Origin: Arthrobacter silviterrae
Lineage (GTDB): Bacteria; Actinomycetota; Actinomycetes; Actinomycetales; Micrococcaceae
Direction: 5' to 3'
DNA length: 64,000 nt
Assembly: GCF_011045165.1 (NCBI RefSeq)
Contig: NZ_JAAKZI010000004.1
Coordinates: 98,383 to 162,382, forward strand
Below, one piece after another: positions 45,959 through 56,596 of this stretch (positions are counted from its first letter, which is position 1; each line of letters begins with the position of its first letter). The notes below the pieces were generated by a model, which worked only from the letters and a program-made list of their open reading frames with translations, was not told where the DNA came from and searched no databases. Position numbers and translations under genes: made by a program.

Positions 45959-46687
45959 TTGCGTGTCCTGACAATCATCCCCACCTACAACGAGCTCGAG
46001 TCACTGCCGAAGACCCTCGCCCGGCTCCGTGCGGCCGCGCCCCAGGTCGACGTGCTGATAGCCGATGACAACAGCCCGGACGGGACAGGCGCGCTGGCGG
46101 ATGAGTTGGCCTCAGCAGACCCCCAGGTGCACGTGCTGCACCGCGCGGGCAAGGAAGGACTCGGCGCGGCGTACCTGGCCGGCTTCACGTGGGGCCTGGA
46201 CGCAGGCTATGACGTCCTGGTGGAAATGGATGCCGACGGCTCGCACCAGCCCGAACAGCTTCCGCTGCTGCTCGACGCCGTCGAACAGGGCGCTGACCTG
46301 GTGCTGGGCTCCCGGTGGGTTCCGGGCGGAAAGGTGGTCAACTGGCCCCTGCACCGCAAGCTCATTTCCACGTGCGGCAGCCTGTACTCCCGCATCCTGC
46401 TAGGAATCTCCGTCCGTGACATCACCGGCGGCTACCGGGCATTTCGCCGCACCACCCTGGAAGCCCTCAACTTCGACGAGGTGGAGTCGGTGGGCTACGG
46501 CTTCCAGGTGGACATGCTGTGGCGGGTGTGCCAGCTGGGCATGAAGGTGGTGGAGGTACCCATTACGTTTGTGGAACGTGAATTCGGCGCCTCAAAGATG
46601 AGCGGCAACATTGTCCAGGAGGCCATGCTCAATGTCACCAAATGGGGCCTGGCCGCCCGGTGGAAGAAGTTGACCGGCCGCAAGTAG
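45959..46687 (+). CDS. ppm1: Polyprenol-phosphate mannosyltransferase
   Basis: A 242-residue GT2 enzyme that transfers mannose from GDP-mannose to polyprenol phosphate for lipoglycan and protein mannosylation. The motifs [43 protein letters not shown] and GSRWVPGG are intact. [10 protein letters not shown] and the C-terminal [12 protein letters not shown] match the dolichol-phosphate mannose synthase family. TTG 45959 gives the family N-terminus ([12 protein letters not shown]) with GGAAAGG upstream; the ATG frame from 45914 adds 15 unlikely residues. There is no fused Lnt-type domain, unlike mycobacterial Ppm1. Confidence 0.9.
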   Translation: MRVLTIIPTYNELESLPKTLARLRAAAPQVDVLIADDNSPDGTGALADELASADPQVHVLHRAGKEGLGAAYLAGFTWGLDAGYDVLVEMDADGSHQPEQLPLLLDAVEQGADLVLGSRWVPGGKVVNWPLHRKLISTCGSLYSRILLGISVRDITGGYRAFRRTTLEALNFDEVESVGYGFQVDMLWRVCQLGMKVVEVPITFVEREFGASKMSGNIVQEAMLNVTKWGLAARWKKLTGRK

Positions 46688-46712
46688 GCCAGGCCCGCGG
46701 TCCGGGCACACA

Positions 46713-46755
46713 AAAAATGGCGGACGGTCCCGAAAAGGGACCGTCCGCCATTTTT
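46713..46755. terminator. Bidirectional intrinsic terminator between ppm1 and rbpA
   Basis: Perfect 19-bp stem from 46713-46731 to 46737-46755 with loop GAAAA, carrying A-run and T-run on the two sides (AAAAATGGCGGACGG...). It can end both convergent transcripts. Confidence 0.93.
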
Positions 46756-46795
46756 GTGAGCTATTCCCTGACGATTTGCTGGCCAAGGCCGGGCG

Positions 46796-47137
46796 TCAGA
46801 CCTTTTCGCCGCGACGCTCCCGGAGGATGGTGAGGCGGTCGGCAAGGATGGTCTCCAGCTCGGGCAGCGAGCGGCGCTCCAGCAGCATGTCCCAGTGGGT
46901 GCGGACAGGCTTGTCATTGGAGCGGTCGGGTGCTTCCCCGTTGACCAGGAGGGCTTCCTTGCCGGTCTTGGACACCCAGGTTGCCGGAATTTCAGCTTCG
47001 GAAGAGAATGTCACGAACACCTGCTCGCCGTCGGCGCAGCGGTATTCCACACGCTGCCGAGGTGCCGGCTCAACGCCCGACTCCGTCTCCATGCTTTGCG
47101 CACCCAGGCGCATGCCCCGCAAGCTACGATCGCTCAT
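46796..47137 (-). CDS. rbpA: RNA polymerase-binding protein RbpA
   Basis: A 113-residue actinobacterial RNA polymerase accessory protein that stabilises housekeeping open complexes. The core (VEYRCADGEQVFVTFSSEAEIP) and the sigma-interaction part (PVRTHWDMLLERRSLPELETILADRL) are typical. There is only one zinc-site cysteine in this region, which is usual for many members. ATG 47137 follows AGGGAGAAATC. A SigR-type promoter lies upstream. Confidence 0.95.
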   Translation of the reverse strand: MSDRSLRGMRLGAQSMETESGVEPAPRQRVEYRCADGEQVFVTFSSEAEIPATWVSKTGKEALLVNGEAPDRSNDKPVRTHWDMLLERRSLPELETILADRLTILRERRGEKV

Positions 47138-47356
47138 GATTTCTCCCTAATGTTGTTGCCCGCCCCTGTGGGGGAGCCGGCGTCCTGGCCCGCGCCGTGG
47201 CGTTCAACGCCCCGGCACGCACCCACGTTCCTCTTAGATTCAACGCACGGTCAGCCGCCGTTGTTCCAACGGCGCTTCCCCCGGCAAAGACAGTGCAGAA
47301 GCAGTTCCCAGGAACTGCCCCGCGGCGGCCTGAAAGTTGGCAGGCTGCGCAAAAAC
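47138..47356. other. Intergenic region upstream of rbpA
   Basis: About 220 bp between the rbpA start and the terminator of the SPFH gene. It contains the GGAAC-N18-GTT promoter and, at 47306-47319, a small dyad (GCAGTTCC...GGAACTGC). No ORF is supported. Confidence 0.5.
47242..47267 (-). promoter_or_regulatory. SigR/SigH-type promoter of rbpA
   Basis: On the minus strand GGAAC (47267-47263), 18 nt, GTT (47244-47242), then GAATC. This fits the GGAAT-N18-GTT consensus of thiol-oxidative-stress sigma factors. Streptomyces rbpA is a known SigR target. The start codon is about 100 nt downstream. Confidence 0.55.
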
Positions 47357-47399
47357 GCCGCGCGGCCAAGCACCCATTATACGTGCTTGGCCGCGCGGC
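47351..47399 (-). terminator. Intrinsic terminator of the SPFH gene
   Basis: Perfect 17-bp stem (GCCGCGCGGCCAAGCAC at 47357-47373 and its complement at 47383-47399), loop of 9 nt; on the minus strand it is followed by GTTTTT. Confidence 0.9.
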
Positions 47400-47429
47400 C
47401 GGGTCCGCCTCAGGGGCGGCTGCCCGTGA

Positions 47430-48365
47430 TTACGGCAGCTGGTCGCGGGCGACGTCCGCGGAATCGTCCGAGTCGCCGTTGGTGGAACCGAGCACGTTGC
47501 CGATGCCCTTCAGGGCCTCGCCCACTTCGCTGGGAATGATCCAGAGCTTGTTGGACGAGCCGGAGGCGATCTTTGGCAGCGTCTGCAGGTACTGGTACGC
47601 CAGCAGCTTCTGCGTCGGGTTCCCCTTGTGGATGGCGTCAAACACCTTTTGAATGGCCTGGGATTCGCCGTCTGCGCGGAGGATGGCCGCCTTGGCGTCA
47701 CCTTCCGCCTTCAGGATGGAGGACTGCCGCTCACCCTCGGCCGTCAGAATGGCCGACTGCTTGGTGCCCTCGGCGGTCAGGATCGCAGCGCGGCGGTCAC
47801 GCTCTGCGCGCATCTGCTTTTCCATGGAGTCCTGGATGGACAATGGCGGATCAATGGCCTTGAGCTCAACACGGCTGACACGGATGCCCCAGCGGCCGGT
47901 GGCCTCGTCCAGGACGCCGCGCAGCTGGCCATTGATCTGGTCACGGGAGGTCAGCGCCTCCTCCAGGTTCAGTCCGCCCACCACGTTGCGCAAGGTGGTG
48001 GTGGTCAGCTGCTCAACAGCCTGGATGTAGTTGGCAATTTCATAGGTGGCTGCACGCGGGTCCGTGACCTGGAAATACACCACGGTGTCAATGGAGACCA
48101 CCAGGTTGTCTTCCGTGATGACCGGCTGCGGCGGGAAGGAAACCACTTGTTCGCGAAGGTCCAGCAGCGGAAGCAGCCGGTCCACAAACGGGATAAGGAC
48201 CGTCAGCCCGGGATTGAGCGTGCGCTGGTACTTGCCGAGCCGTTCAACCACCCCGGCGCGTGCCTGCGGAATGATCCGCACCGAACGCACCAGGACAATG
48301 ACAACGAATATCAGCAGGACTATTACTACAAAAAGCCAAACTACTGCTCCGGCTCCATCTGGCAT
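47430..48365 (-). CDS. SPFH/Band 7 (stomatin-like) membrane protein
   Basis: A 311-residue scaffold protein. An N-terminal transmembrane helix (VVWLFVVIVLLIFVVIVLV) precedes the SPFH domain (SVRIIPQARAGVVERLGKYQ... to about 190), then a coiled-coil region of repeated AILTAEGxxQ units (about 200-250). QmcA/stomatin type. It usually works with NfeD, encoded just upstream (minus strand), in membrane microdomains. Specific partners are unknown. Confidence 0.92.
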   Translation of the reverse strand: MPDGAGAVVWLFVVIVLLIFVVIVLVRSVRIIPQARAGVVERLGKYQRTLNPGLTVLIPFVDRLLPLLDLREQVVSFPPQPVITEDNLVVSIDTVVYFQVTDPRAATYEIANYIQAVEQLTTTTLRNVVGGLNLEEALTSRDQINGQLRGVLDEATGRWGIRVSRVELKAIDPPLSIQDSMEKQMRAERDRRAAILTAEGTKQSAILTAEGERQSSILKAEGDAKAAILRADGESQAIQKVFDAIHKGNPTQKLLAYQYLQTLPKIASGSSNKLWIIPSEVGEALKGIGNVLGSTNGDSDDSADVARDQLP

Positions 48366-48455
48366 GAAATCCCCTCTTTTCTTGTTTCATGGAAAGCTTG
48401 TTCCGTGCGCCTTTTGGCACAGGAAATTTCGTGCAGCCGCCCGGCAGCGAGGCGC

Positions 48456-48941
48456 TCAGGCGGTTGTTGCGGCTGTTCCCGTCGGCCGGTGCGCGCCGGG
48501 GGAGCTGATGATGGCCGTGGCGCCGTCAATCGCGGACACTTCCACCCCTGCCCCTACGGGGATTTCCGCCCCGCCGCGTATGCGCGCCGTCCAGACATCC
48601 CCGCCGATCTTGACCAGGCCGGAGTTGGTGCTGACTGCTTCAAGCACCACGGCCGGGTGGCCAATCAGGCGGTCCACATTGGAAAGCTGGTCCGCCGGCC
48701 CGCGGCGCAGGTGCGCCAGCGCGAGCGGCCTGATCAGCACGGTGGTGGCCAGCGCCACGACGCAGAAGATGACAATTTGCAGCCATAGCGGGGCATGGAA
48801 CAGGAAGGCCACCAGTGCCGCCAGTGCACCAACGGACATCAGGATGAAGTAGAGGTTCAGCGTCAGCATTTCGGCAACTGCGAGCAGCAGGAACACGGTC
48901 AGCCAGATGATCCAGCCGAAGTCATTAATCCATTCGAGCAT
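48456..48941 (-). CDS. NfeD family protein
   Basis: A 161-residue membrane protein with an N-terminal domain of about three transmembrane helices and a C-terminal OB fold (from about 85). The OB part contains VDRLIGHPAVVLEAVSTNSGLVKIGGDVWTARI. NfeD proteins partner SPFH proteins such as the one downstream. ATG 48941 follows GGGGG; a TAGGCT box lies at 48979-48974, about 30 nt upstream. Confidence 0.92.
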   Translation of the reverse strand: MLEWINDFGWIIWLTVFLLLAVAEMLTLNLYFILMSVGALAALVAFLFHAPLWLQIVIFCVVALATTVLIRPLALAHLRRGPADQLSNVDRLIGHPAVVLEAVSTNSGLVKIGGDVWTARIRGGAEIPVGAGVEVSAIDGATAIISSPGAHRPTGTAATTA

Positions 48942-48973
48942 CGAGTCCCCCTTGGTGACTTAACGTACAAATG

Positions 48974-48979
48974 AGCCTA
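48974..48979 (-). promoter_or_regulatory. TAGGCT -10 box of the nfeD-SPFH operon
   Basis: TAGGCT on the minus strand, about 33 nt before the ATG at 48941. The transcript should carry a short leader with a G-rich ribosome site. Confidence 0.5.
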
Positions 48980-49003
48980 CTACGTAAAGGTGTGAATAGC
49001 CCG

Positions 49004-50413
49004 TTAGATAACCGCCTGCAGGGGGATGCGCAAGGGCTCGGCGCCCACACTGGAGCTGATGCGGGCGAGGATGTCAACGCCGTCGCGCAGTTCGGCGTCA
49101 CCGTAGCTGAAGGGCAGCCGCAGGAATCTCTCAAACGCCCCGTCCAGGCCAAAGCGCGGCCCGGGCACCAGGCCCAGCCCCTCGCTGCGGGCGGCCAGCG
49201 ACAACGCCGAAGTGGAGATCGAACCGGTGTTGATCCACAGCGACATGCCGCCGTCGGGCACGGCCACGTCCCACTCTGGAAGCTGTTCCGCCAGCAGCCC
49301 CACCAGCAGGTCCCGGCCATGCCGCAGGGCCTTGCTGCGGCTGGCGGCCAGGAGGGGCAGGTCCCGCAAAAGCTGGGTGGCCACCAGTTGTTCAAACAAG
49401 GGCGTTCCCAAGTCCGACGACGGCCGGTTGCGCAGGAGCCTGGCGAGGACTTCGCGGCTGGCCCGGATCCAGCCGATGCGGAGACCGCCCCAGGCCAGCT
49501 TGCCCAGCGAACCGAGCGTCACCACGTGGGGGCTGAAACTGGCCATGGCGGGCATGGGGCCGCGGTCGATGTCAAGCGGTGCCGTTGTCTCATCGACCAC
49601 CAGCACCGTCCCTTCGCGCTGGGCCGCGGCGGCCAGGTACTCACGTTCGTGGGCGGGCATGCTCATGCCCGTGGGATTGTGGAAGTCGGGCATCAGGAAC
49701 GCCATGCTGGGGGCCGTCCTGCGGATTTGCAGCAGCGCCTCCGGCAGGTCCCAGCCGCCGTCCTGCCGGACAGGGAAGGCAACGATCCGGGCACCGAGCG
49801 AATTGAAGGTGTCCAGGGCATGGGGGTAGGTGGGCTGTTCCACCATGATCCGCTCACCGGGGGAGTACAGCGTCCGGGCGACCAGGTTCAGTGCATGCTG
49901 GGCGCCAATCGTCACCAGGACCTGGTCGGCGGAGGTGGGAACGCCGCGGTCCCGGTAGCTTTGCGCGATGGCCTCACGCAGGTCGGGGAGACCCACCATG
50001 TCGAAGCCGTCGTGGCTGAGATAGGCGGGAATTTCCTCTGCGGCTGCAGTGAAGGCGGCAGCCAGCCCGGGCCAGGCGGGTGCCGTGGCCTTCGTGAAGT
50101 CCAGCGGCAGCCCACTGTTGAGGGCGTGCTCGCCGCGTTGGCGGCCGGGCAGGATCAGGGTGCTGCCGGAGCCGCGGACACTGGCGAGGTATCCGTCGTC
50201 GCGCAGTTTTGAGTACGCGGCAGCCACAGTGGTGCGGCTGAGGGCCAGGGCGTTGCTGAGTTCACGTTCAGCCGGCAGCCTGGCCCCGCTGGAAAGCCGG
50301 CCGTCCATGAGCAGTACGCGGATCCTGTCAGCCAGGGCCCGGTAGGCCGGCCCCGCCTGCCGCCATTCACCCAGTTCGCGGGCCAGTCGCCGTCCGGTGA
50401 CGAAAGTGTTCAT
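49004..50413 (-). CDS. MocR-family regulator (GntR HTH + aminotransferase-like domain), YczR-like
   Basis: A 469-residue chimeric regulator. The GntR winged helix covers about residues 18-80 (RIRVLLMDGRLSSGARLPAERELSNALALSRTTVAAAY). A PLP-binding, aminotransferase fold I domain follows; the Lys for PLP is expected in SLGKLAWGGLRIGW near 312. It is divergent from a YczE-like membrane protein gene, a pairing known as yczR-yczE. PLP or a related molecule is likely the effector, with the divergent promoters as targets. ATG 50413 is 6 nt after TAAGGT. Confidence 0.9.
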   Translation of the reverse strand: MNTFVTGRRLARELGEWRQAGPAYRALADRIRVLLMDGRLSSGARLPAERELSNALALSRTTVAAAYSKLRDDGYLASVRGSGSTLILPGRQRGEHALNSGLPLDFTKATAPAWPGLAAAFTAAAEEIPAYLSHDGFDMVGLPDLREAIAQSYRDRGVPTSADQVLVTIGAQHALNLVARTLYSPGERIMVEQPTYPHALDTFNSLGARIVAFPVRQDGGWDLPEALLQIRRTAPSMAFLMPDFHNPTGMSMPAHEREYLAAAAQREGTVLVVDETTAPLDIDRGPMPAMASFSPHVVTLGSLGKLAWGGLRIGWIRASREVLARLLRNRPSSDLGTPLFEQLVATQLLRDLPLLAASRSKALRHGRDLLVGLLAEQLPEWDVAVPDGGMSLWINTGSISTSALSLAARSEGLGLVPGPRFGLDGAFERFLRLPFSYGDAELRDGVDILARISSSVGAEPLRIPLQAVI

Positions 50414-50425
50414 AAAGCCACCTTA
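50411..50425 (-). promoter_or_regulatory. TAAGGT -10 box 6 nt before the MocR ATG
   Basis: On the minus strand TAAGGT (50425-50420), 6 nt, ATG 50413. Predicted leaderless mRNA. Confidence 0.5.
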
Positions 50426-50460
50426 GACGAATTGGCACTACTGCATAAGGCCAGTTTCCC

Positions 50461-50475
50461 TAGACTTGACTCATG
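50461..50475 (+). promoter_or_regulatory. TAGACT -10 box 6 nt before the yczE ATG
   Basis: TAGACT (50461-50466), 6 nt, ATG 50473. The 36 bp between the two divergent -10 boxes must hold the MocR operator. Confidence 0.6.
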
Positions 50476-51135
50476 CACCGTTTCTTCACGACCCAATTTC
50501 TTCCCGTCCGCCTACTGAGGCTGCTGGTGGGCCTGGCCCTCTATGGCACGGCCATGGCGCTCATGATCCGCGGCAACATCGGGGCCTCGCCGTGGGACGT
50601 GTTTGCCCAGGGGGCGTCGCGCACCACAGGGATCTCATTTGGCTGGTGCACCATCATCATCAGTGGAATCGTGCTTTTGTTTTGGATTCCCCTCAAGCAA
50701 ATGCCGGGCTTCGGCACCATTGCCAATGCCATCCTCATTGGCATCTTTGCCGACATGGGGCTGGCTGTCATTCCCCAGGCAGACCACCTGGTCCTCCAGG
50801 CCGGCCTGTTCATTGCCGGGCTATTCATCCTGGCGTTTGCCACAGCCCTTTACATTGGTGCCGGACTGGGCCCCGGCCCTCGCGACGGCCTCATGACCGG
50901 GCTGGTCCGCGTGTCAGGCAAGCCCGTGTGGATGATCCGCACCAGCCTGGAACTGTCAGTGGTGGTGGTTGGCTTCTTCATGGGCGGCGTGGTCGGTGCG
51001 GGCACGGCGGCGTTTGCCCTGTTCGTGGGTCCCCTCACACAGCTGACCCTGAGGTGGCTGCACGTGGATCTGCACAGCCGGAACTTGAAGGCAGGCGCGT
51101 CCGACCAGGCCGCCACCCACGCCCCCACCCGTTGA
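50473..51135 (+). CDS. YczE/YitT-type membrane protein
   Basis: A 220-residue polytopic protein with five to six membrane segments. The N-terminal RLLVGLALYGTAMALMIRGNIGASPWDVF and GAGLGPGPRDGLMTGL are typical of the YczE group. Its function is unknown. The MocR regulator next to it probably controls it. Its stop codon lies inside the first inverted copy of the 31-bp repeat. Confidence 0.82.
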   Translation: MHRFFTTQFLPVRLLRLLVGLALYGTAMALMIRGNIGASPWDVFAQGASRTTGISFGWCTIIISGIVLLFWIPLKQMPGFGTIANAILIGIFADMGLAVIPQADHLVLQAGLFIAGLFILAFATALYIGAGLGPGPRDGLMTGLVRVSGKPVWMIRTSLELSVVVVGFFMGGVVGAGTAAFALFVGPLTQLTLRWLHVDLHSRNLKAGASDQAATHAPTR

Positions 51136-51215
51136 GGTTGGAGATAACCACGCCCCCACCCGTTGAGGTTGGAGATAACCACGCCTAGGATCGGTGGTTA
51201 TCTCCAACCTCAACG
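51130..51215. repeat. 31-bp repeat copies arranged as an inverted repeat
   Basis: Two inverted copies of the repeat core (51130-51151 and 51161-51182, 31 bp apart) and one direct copy (51194-51215). The second and third form a perfect 22-bp inverted repeat with an 11-nt loop (GCCTAGGATCG). Stop codons of both convergent genes (CGT TGA) lie within repeat cores. The same core occurs five times at 8566-8712. It may act as a bidirectional 3'-end hairpin, though no T-run follows. Confidence 0.9.
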
Positions 51216-52094
51216 GGGGCGGAAGGTGGAGATGGTGAATTCGGCGGTGGCCCGGGTGGACTCAGGCAGTCCCGCCAGTGTGCCGGCCAGCTCTCGGGCA
51301 GCGGCATGATGCCCGGCCGGTCCCATCAGGGCCACGTTGCGGACATCCGCAGGAGCCAGCAGGAGCGGGATGGTCACGGGCGTGGCGGACTCCAGGGCAA
51401 AGTATCCGGCCAGTGATTCAACCAGGTTGGCCTCTTTTTCCGCTTGGATCCCCAGCATCCCGGCCTCCTGCGCAATCTCGAAAAGGTGCCCCGGCCTGGG
51501 TGTCACCACCACCAGGCGCCCCTCCGGACGGAGAACGCGGGCAAATTCAGACGCGTTGCGGGGGGCGAAGACAACCAACACGGCGTCCGCCCGCCCCGCC
51601 TCCACCGGCAGCGGCTGCCACAGGTCCCAGACCAAGTTGGCGGCTTCCGGGTTGCGCCGGGCCGCGCGGCGCAAGGCAAACTTTGAGATGTCCAGGCCGA
51701 CGGCGGCAAAAGTGTCCGCGCCCTGTACCGGAATAGATTCCCGGACTTGCTGCAGGTACCATCCCGTTCCGGTGCCGGCGTCCAGCAGCAAGGGGGTCGT
51801 TCCGGGGGAGTGCGCGGCACTGGCCGCGAGCGCGCTGCCCACGATGGCTGCAAGTACTTCCGCCAGCGGCCGGTAGTGGCCGGCGTCAAGGAAGGCATCC
51901 CGGGCGGCCACCATGTCCGCGGTGTCTTGGGAGAACTTGGTGCCGTTCCCGGTGAGCAGGTTGACGTAGCCTTGGCGTGCGATGTCAAAGCTGTGGCCAT
52001 CAATGCATTTGAGGGCAGTTTCCCCGGGCAGGGGTTCCATGAATTCGAGCCCACACACGGGGCAGAGCAGGGCGTCGACGGCGCTGGGTTCCAT
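51210..52094 (-). CDS. 23S rRNA guanine-N1 methyltransferase, RlmA-like
   Basis: A 294-residue SAM-dependent methyltransferase. An N-terminal zinc finger (LLCPVCGLEF...LKCIDGHSFD, three Cys and one His) precedes the Rossmann domain (LLDAGTGTGWYLQQV near residue 103). RlmA proteins methylate G745 or G748 of 23S rRNA; the latter can affect tylosin response. Which position applies here cannot be told. ATG 52094 is 6 nt after TAGGAT. The gene ends inside the 31-bp repeat element. Confidence 0.82.
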   Translation of the reverse strand: MEPSAVDALLCPVCGLEFMEPLPGETALKCIDGHSFDIARQGYVNLLTGNGTKFSQDTADMVAARDAFLDAGHYRPLAEVLAAIVGSALAASAAHSPGTTPLLLDAGTGTGWYLQQVRESIPVQGADTFAAVGLDISKFALRRAARRNPEAANLVWDLWQPLPVEAGRADAVLVVFAPRNASEFARVLRPEGRLVVVTPRPGHLFEIAQEAGMLGIQAEKEANLVESLAGYFALESATPVTIPLLLAPADVRNVALMGPAGHHAAARELAGTLAGLPESTRATAEFTISTFRPR

Positions 52095-52106
52095 GCCTCC
52101 ATCCTA
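52092..52106 (-). promoter_or_regulatory. TAGGAT -10 box 6 nt before the rlmA-like ATG
   Basis: On the minus strand TAGGAT (52106-52101), 6 nt (GGAGGC), ATG 52094. Predicted leaderless mRNA. Confidence 0.5.
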
Positions 52107-52125
52107 GGCGGGGCGGAACCGAGGG

Positions 52126-52827
52126 CTAAAAGTTCAACACCGCCTGCGCCTCCGCAATTCCGGGGCGTGCCCAGTACGCGGCGTATTCGGCGTCGGAGGC
52201 CAGGGAGCGGGTGTGGGCCTTGTCCAGGTACACCGTGCCGGAGAGGTGGTCGGTTTCGTGCTGGGCTATTCTTGCCTGCCACCCGCCCAAGCGGCGCGTG
52301 CGCGCGGAGCCGGTCTCGTCGTCGAACGCCAGGTCAATGGTCGCCGCCCGGTCCACCACGGCCTGCCAGCCCCGCACCGAGAGGCAGCCTTCGTAGTGGG
52401 AGGCCGTCTCCGCCCCGACGGGTGTGTAGTGCGGGTTGAGGATGGCGAAAAATTCCATGGGTTCACGGCTGCGGGCGGCGGCGTTTTCGGCCGGGACATC
52501 GTACAGGTCCTCGAGCACGGCCAGCTGGAGGGGGATGCCGATCTGTGGCGCCGCCAGCCCTACGCCTGGGGCGGCGTGCATGGTGGCGCGCATAAGTTCG
52601 ATGAGCCGGGCCAGGTCTGCGTCGACAATCTGGCCGGTGAACGGCACAGCCTGGGCGCGCAGGACGGGGTGACCGGCCTGCACGATGGGCGGCAGGGACT
52701 CCGATTCAAGGACCGCGGCCACCATTTCCCTCACGTGCGTGTCGGTAAACAGGACCTTGCCCGCTGCGGGGCTACCCACGGGAAGTCCCCGGCTGCAGCC
52801 TGGCGTGTGGGCGGCCCTTCCATTCAT
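52126..52827 (-). CDS. def: Peptide deformylase
   Basis: A 233-residue (maximum) metalloenzyme that removes the formyl group from nascent chains. Motif 1 is GVGLAAPQIG, motif 2 EGCLSVRGWQ and motif 3 QHETDHLSG, with the catalytic Glu. The start is uncertain: ATG 52827 is used here, but family members begin close to HVREMVAAVLESESLPPI, so the true start may be a downstream ATG or GTG near 52735. The divergent acnA gene begins 168 bp away. Confidence 0.88.
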   Translation of the reverse strand: MNGRAAHTPGCSRGLPVGSPAAGKVLFTDTHVREMVAAVLESESLPPIVQAGHPVLRAQAVPFTGQIVDADLARLIELMRATMHAAPGVGLAAPQIGIPLQLAVLEDLYDVPAENAAARSREPMEFFAILNPHYTPVGAETASHYEGCLSVRGWQAVVDRAATIDLAFDDETGSARTRRLGGWQARIAQHETDHLSGTVYLDKAHTRSLASDAEYAAYWARPGIAEAQAVLNF

Positions 52828-52934
52828 CCCGTATGCGGTCCATGTCCATGGGTTGCCCTCCGTTGTTCGAGTATTTGCACCCATTGTGCCAAGGGCCCGC
52901 GGGCATTGCGTACTTAGGGGACCCTGCCACGCCC

Positions 52935-55806
<2,872 letters not shown>

Positions 55807-55921
55807 GGTGCCAGCCGCGGCGTGGAATTCCCGCGGCCAATGGTTGCCCCGGAACACTTTGTTATGCAAACGGAAGCTGGAACACAAGCTGGAAGGGGTG
55901 CACACCGTGCATGATGGATAG

Positions 55922-56464
55922 ATGGAGAACATAACTACGGAACGACTTTTACTGCGTCCATGGCACGACTCTGACGTTGATTTTGTCTATGACCTGTACT
56001 CCCGCTGGGTGGTGCAGCGCTTCATCGGCAACGAGCCGAGGGTCATGGAAAGCCGCAGCGAGGCGGAGGAACGCCTGGCTCGATTCCAGGCCATCGACCA
56101 CCCCGTGCACGGCATCTGGGCCGTCACCCGGAAGGAGGACGGCGCGCCGGTGGGAACATTGCTCCTCAAGCCGATCCCGGCCTCAGGCGACGAACCGCTC
56201 AAGCCGTCCGGCGACGTCGAAATCGGCTGGCACCTGCACCCCGACTACTGGGGGAGCGGCTTCGCTTCCGAGGCTGCCGAGGCTGTGCTGGAGCACGCCT
56301 TCGCCCACGGGCTGGAGCGGGTGGTGGCTGTCACCAATCCCGCCAATGAAGCATCCCAAAATGTGTGCCTTCGCATCGGCATGAAGGCCAAGGGCTTGTC
56401 CAAGAAGTACTACAACGCCACCTGCGAACTGTTTGTAGCCAAAAACCCGGCCGCGGATTCATAG
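55922..56464 (+). CDS. GNAT-family N-acetyltransferase, RimJ/RimL type
   Basis: A 180-residue acetyltransferase with the RimJ-type N-terminus (TERLLLRPWHDSD) and the acetyl-CoA loop around DVEIGWHLHPDYWGSGFASEAAEAV near residue 100. ATG 55922 has no clear Shine-Dalgarno; the upstream 115 bp holds no ORF. The target is unknown. It is the first of several GNAT genes in this 2.5-kb stretch. Confidence 0.85.
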   Translation: MENITTERLLLRPWHDSDVDFVYDLYSRWVVQRFIGNEPRVMESRSEAEERLARFQAIDHPVHGIWAVTRKEDGAPVGTLLLKPIPASGDEPLKPSGDVEIGWHLHPDYWGSGFASEAAEAVLEHAFAHGLERVVAVTNPANEASQNVCLRIGMKAKGLSKKYYNATCELFVAKNPAADS

Positions 56465-56596
56465 CCCGGGAGGGCCAGTCAGCACTGCCGGGCGAGCCTG
56501 TCCGGGCGCAGGATGCCGAAACGGCCTTTGGAGGTCGATATATCGGGATCCATAGTCCATCTCGCCATCCGCCATAAATCTGAACCAGGGGCCAGC

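Noticed and set aside
45844..46068. GTG ORF 6 nt after TATACT, a possible leaderless short gene
   Set aside because: The peptide is Pro/Arg/His-rich, overlaps ppm1 by 110 nt and has no recognisable family; the -10 more likely serves ppm1.
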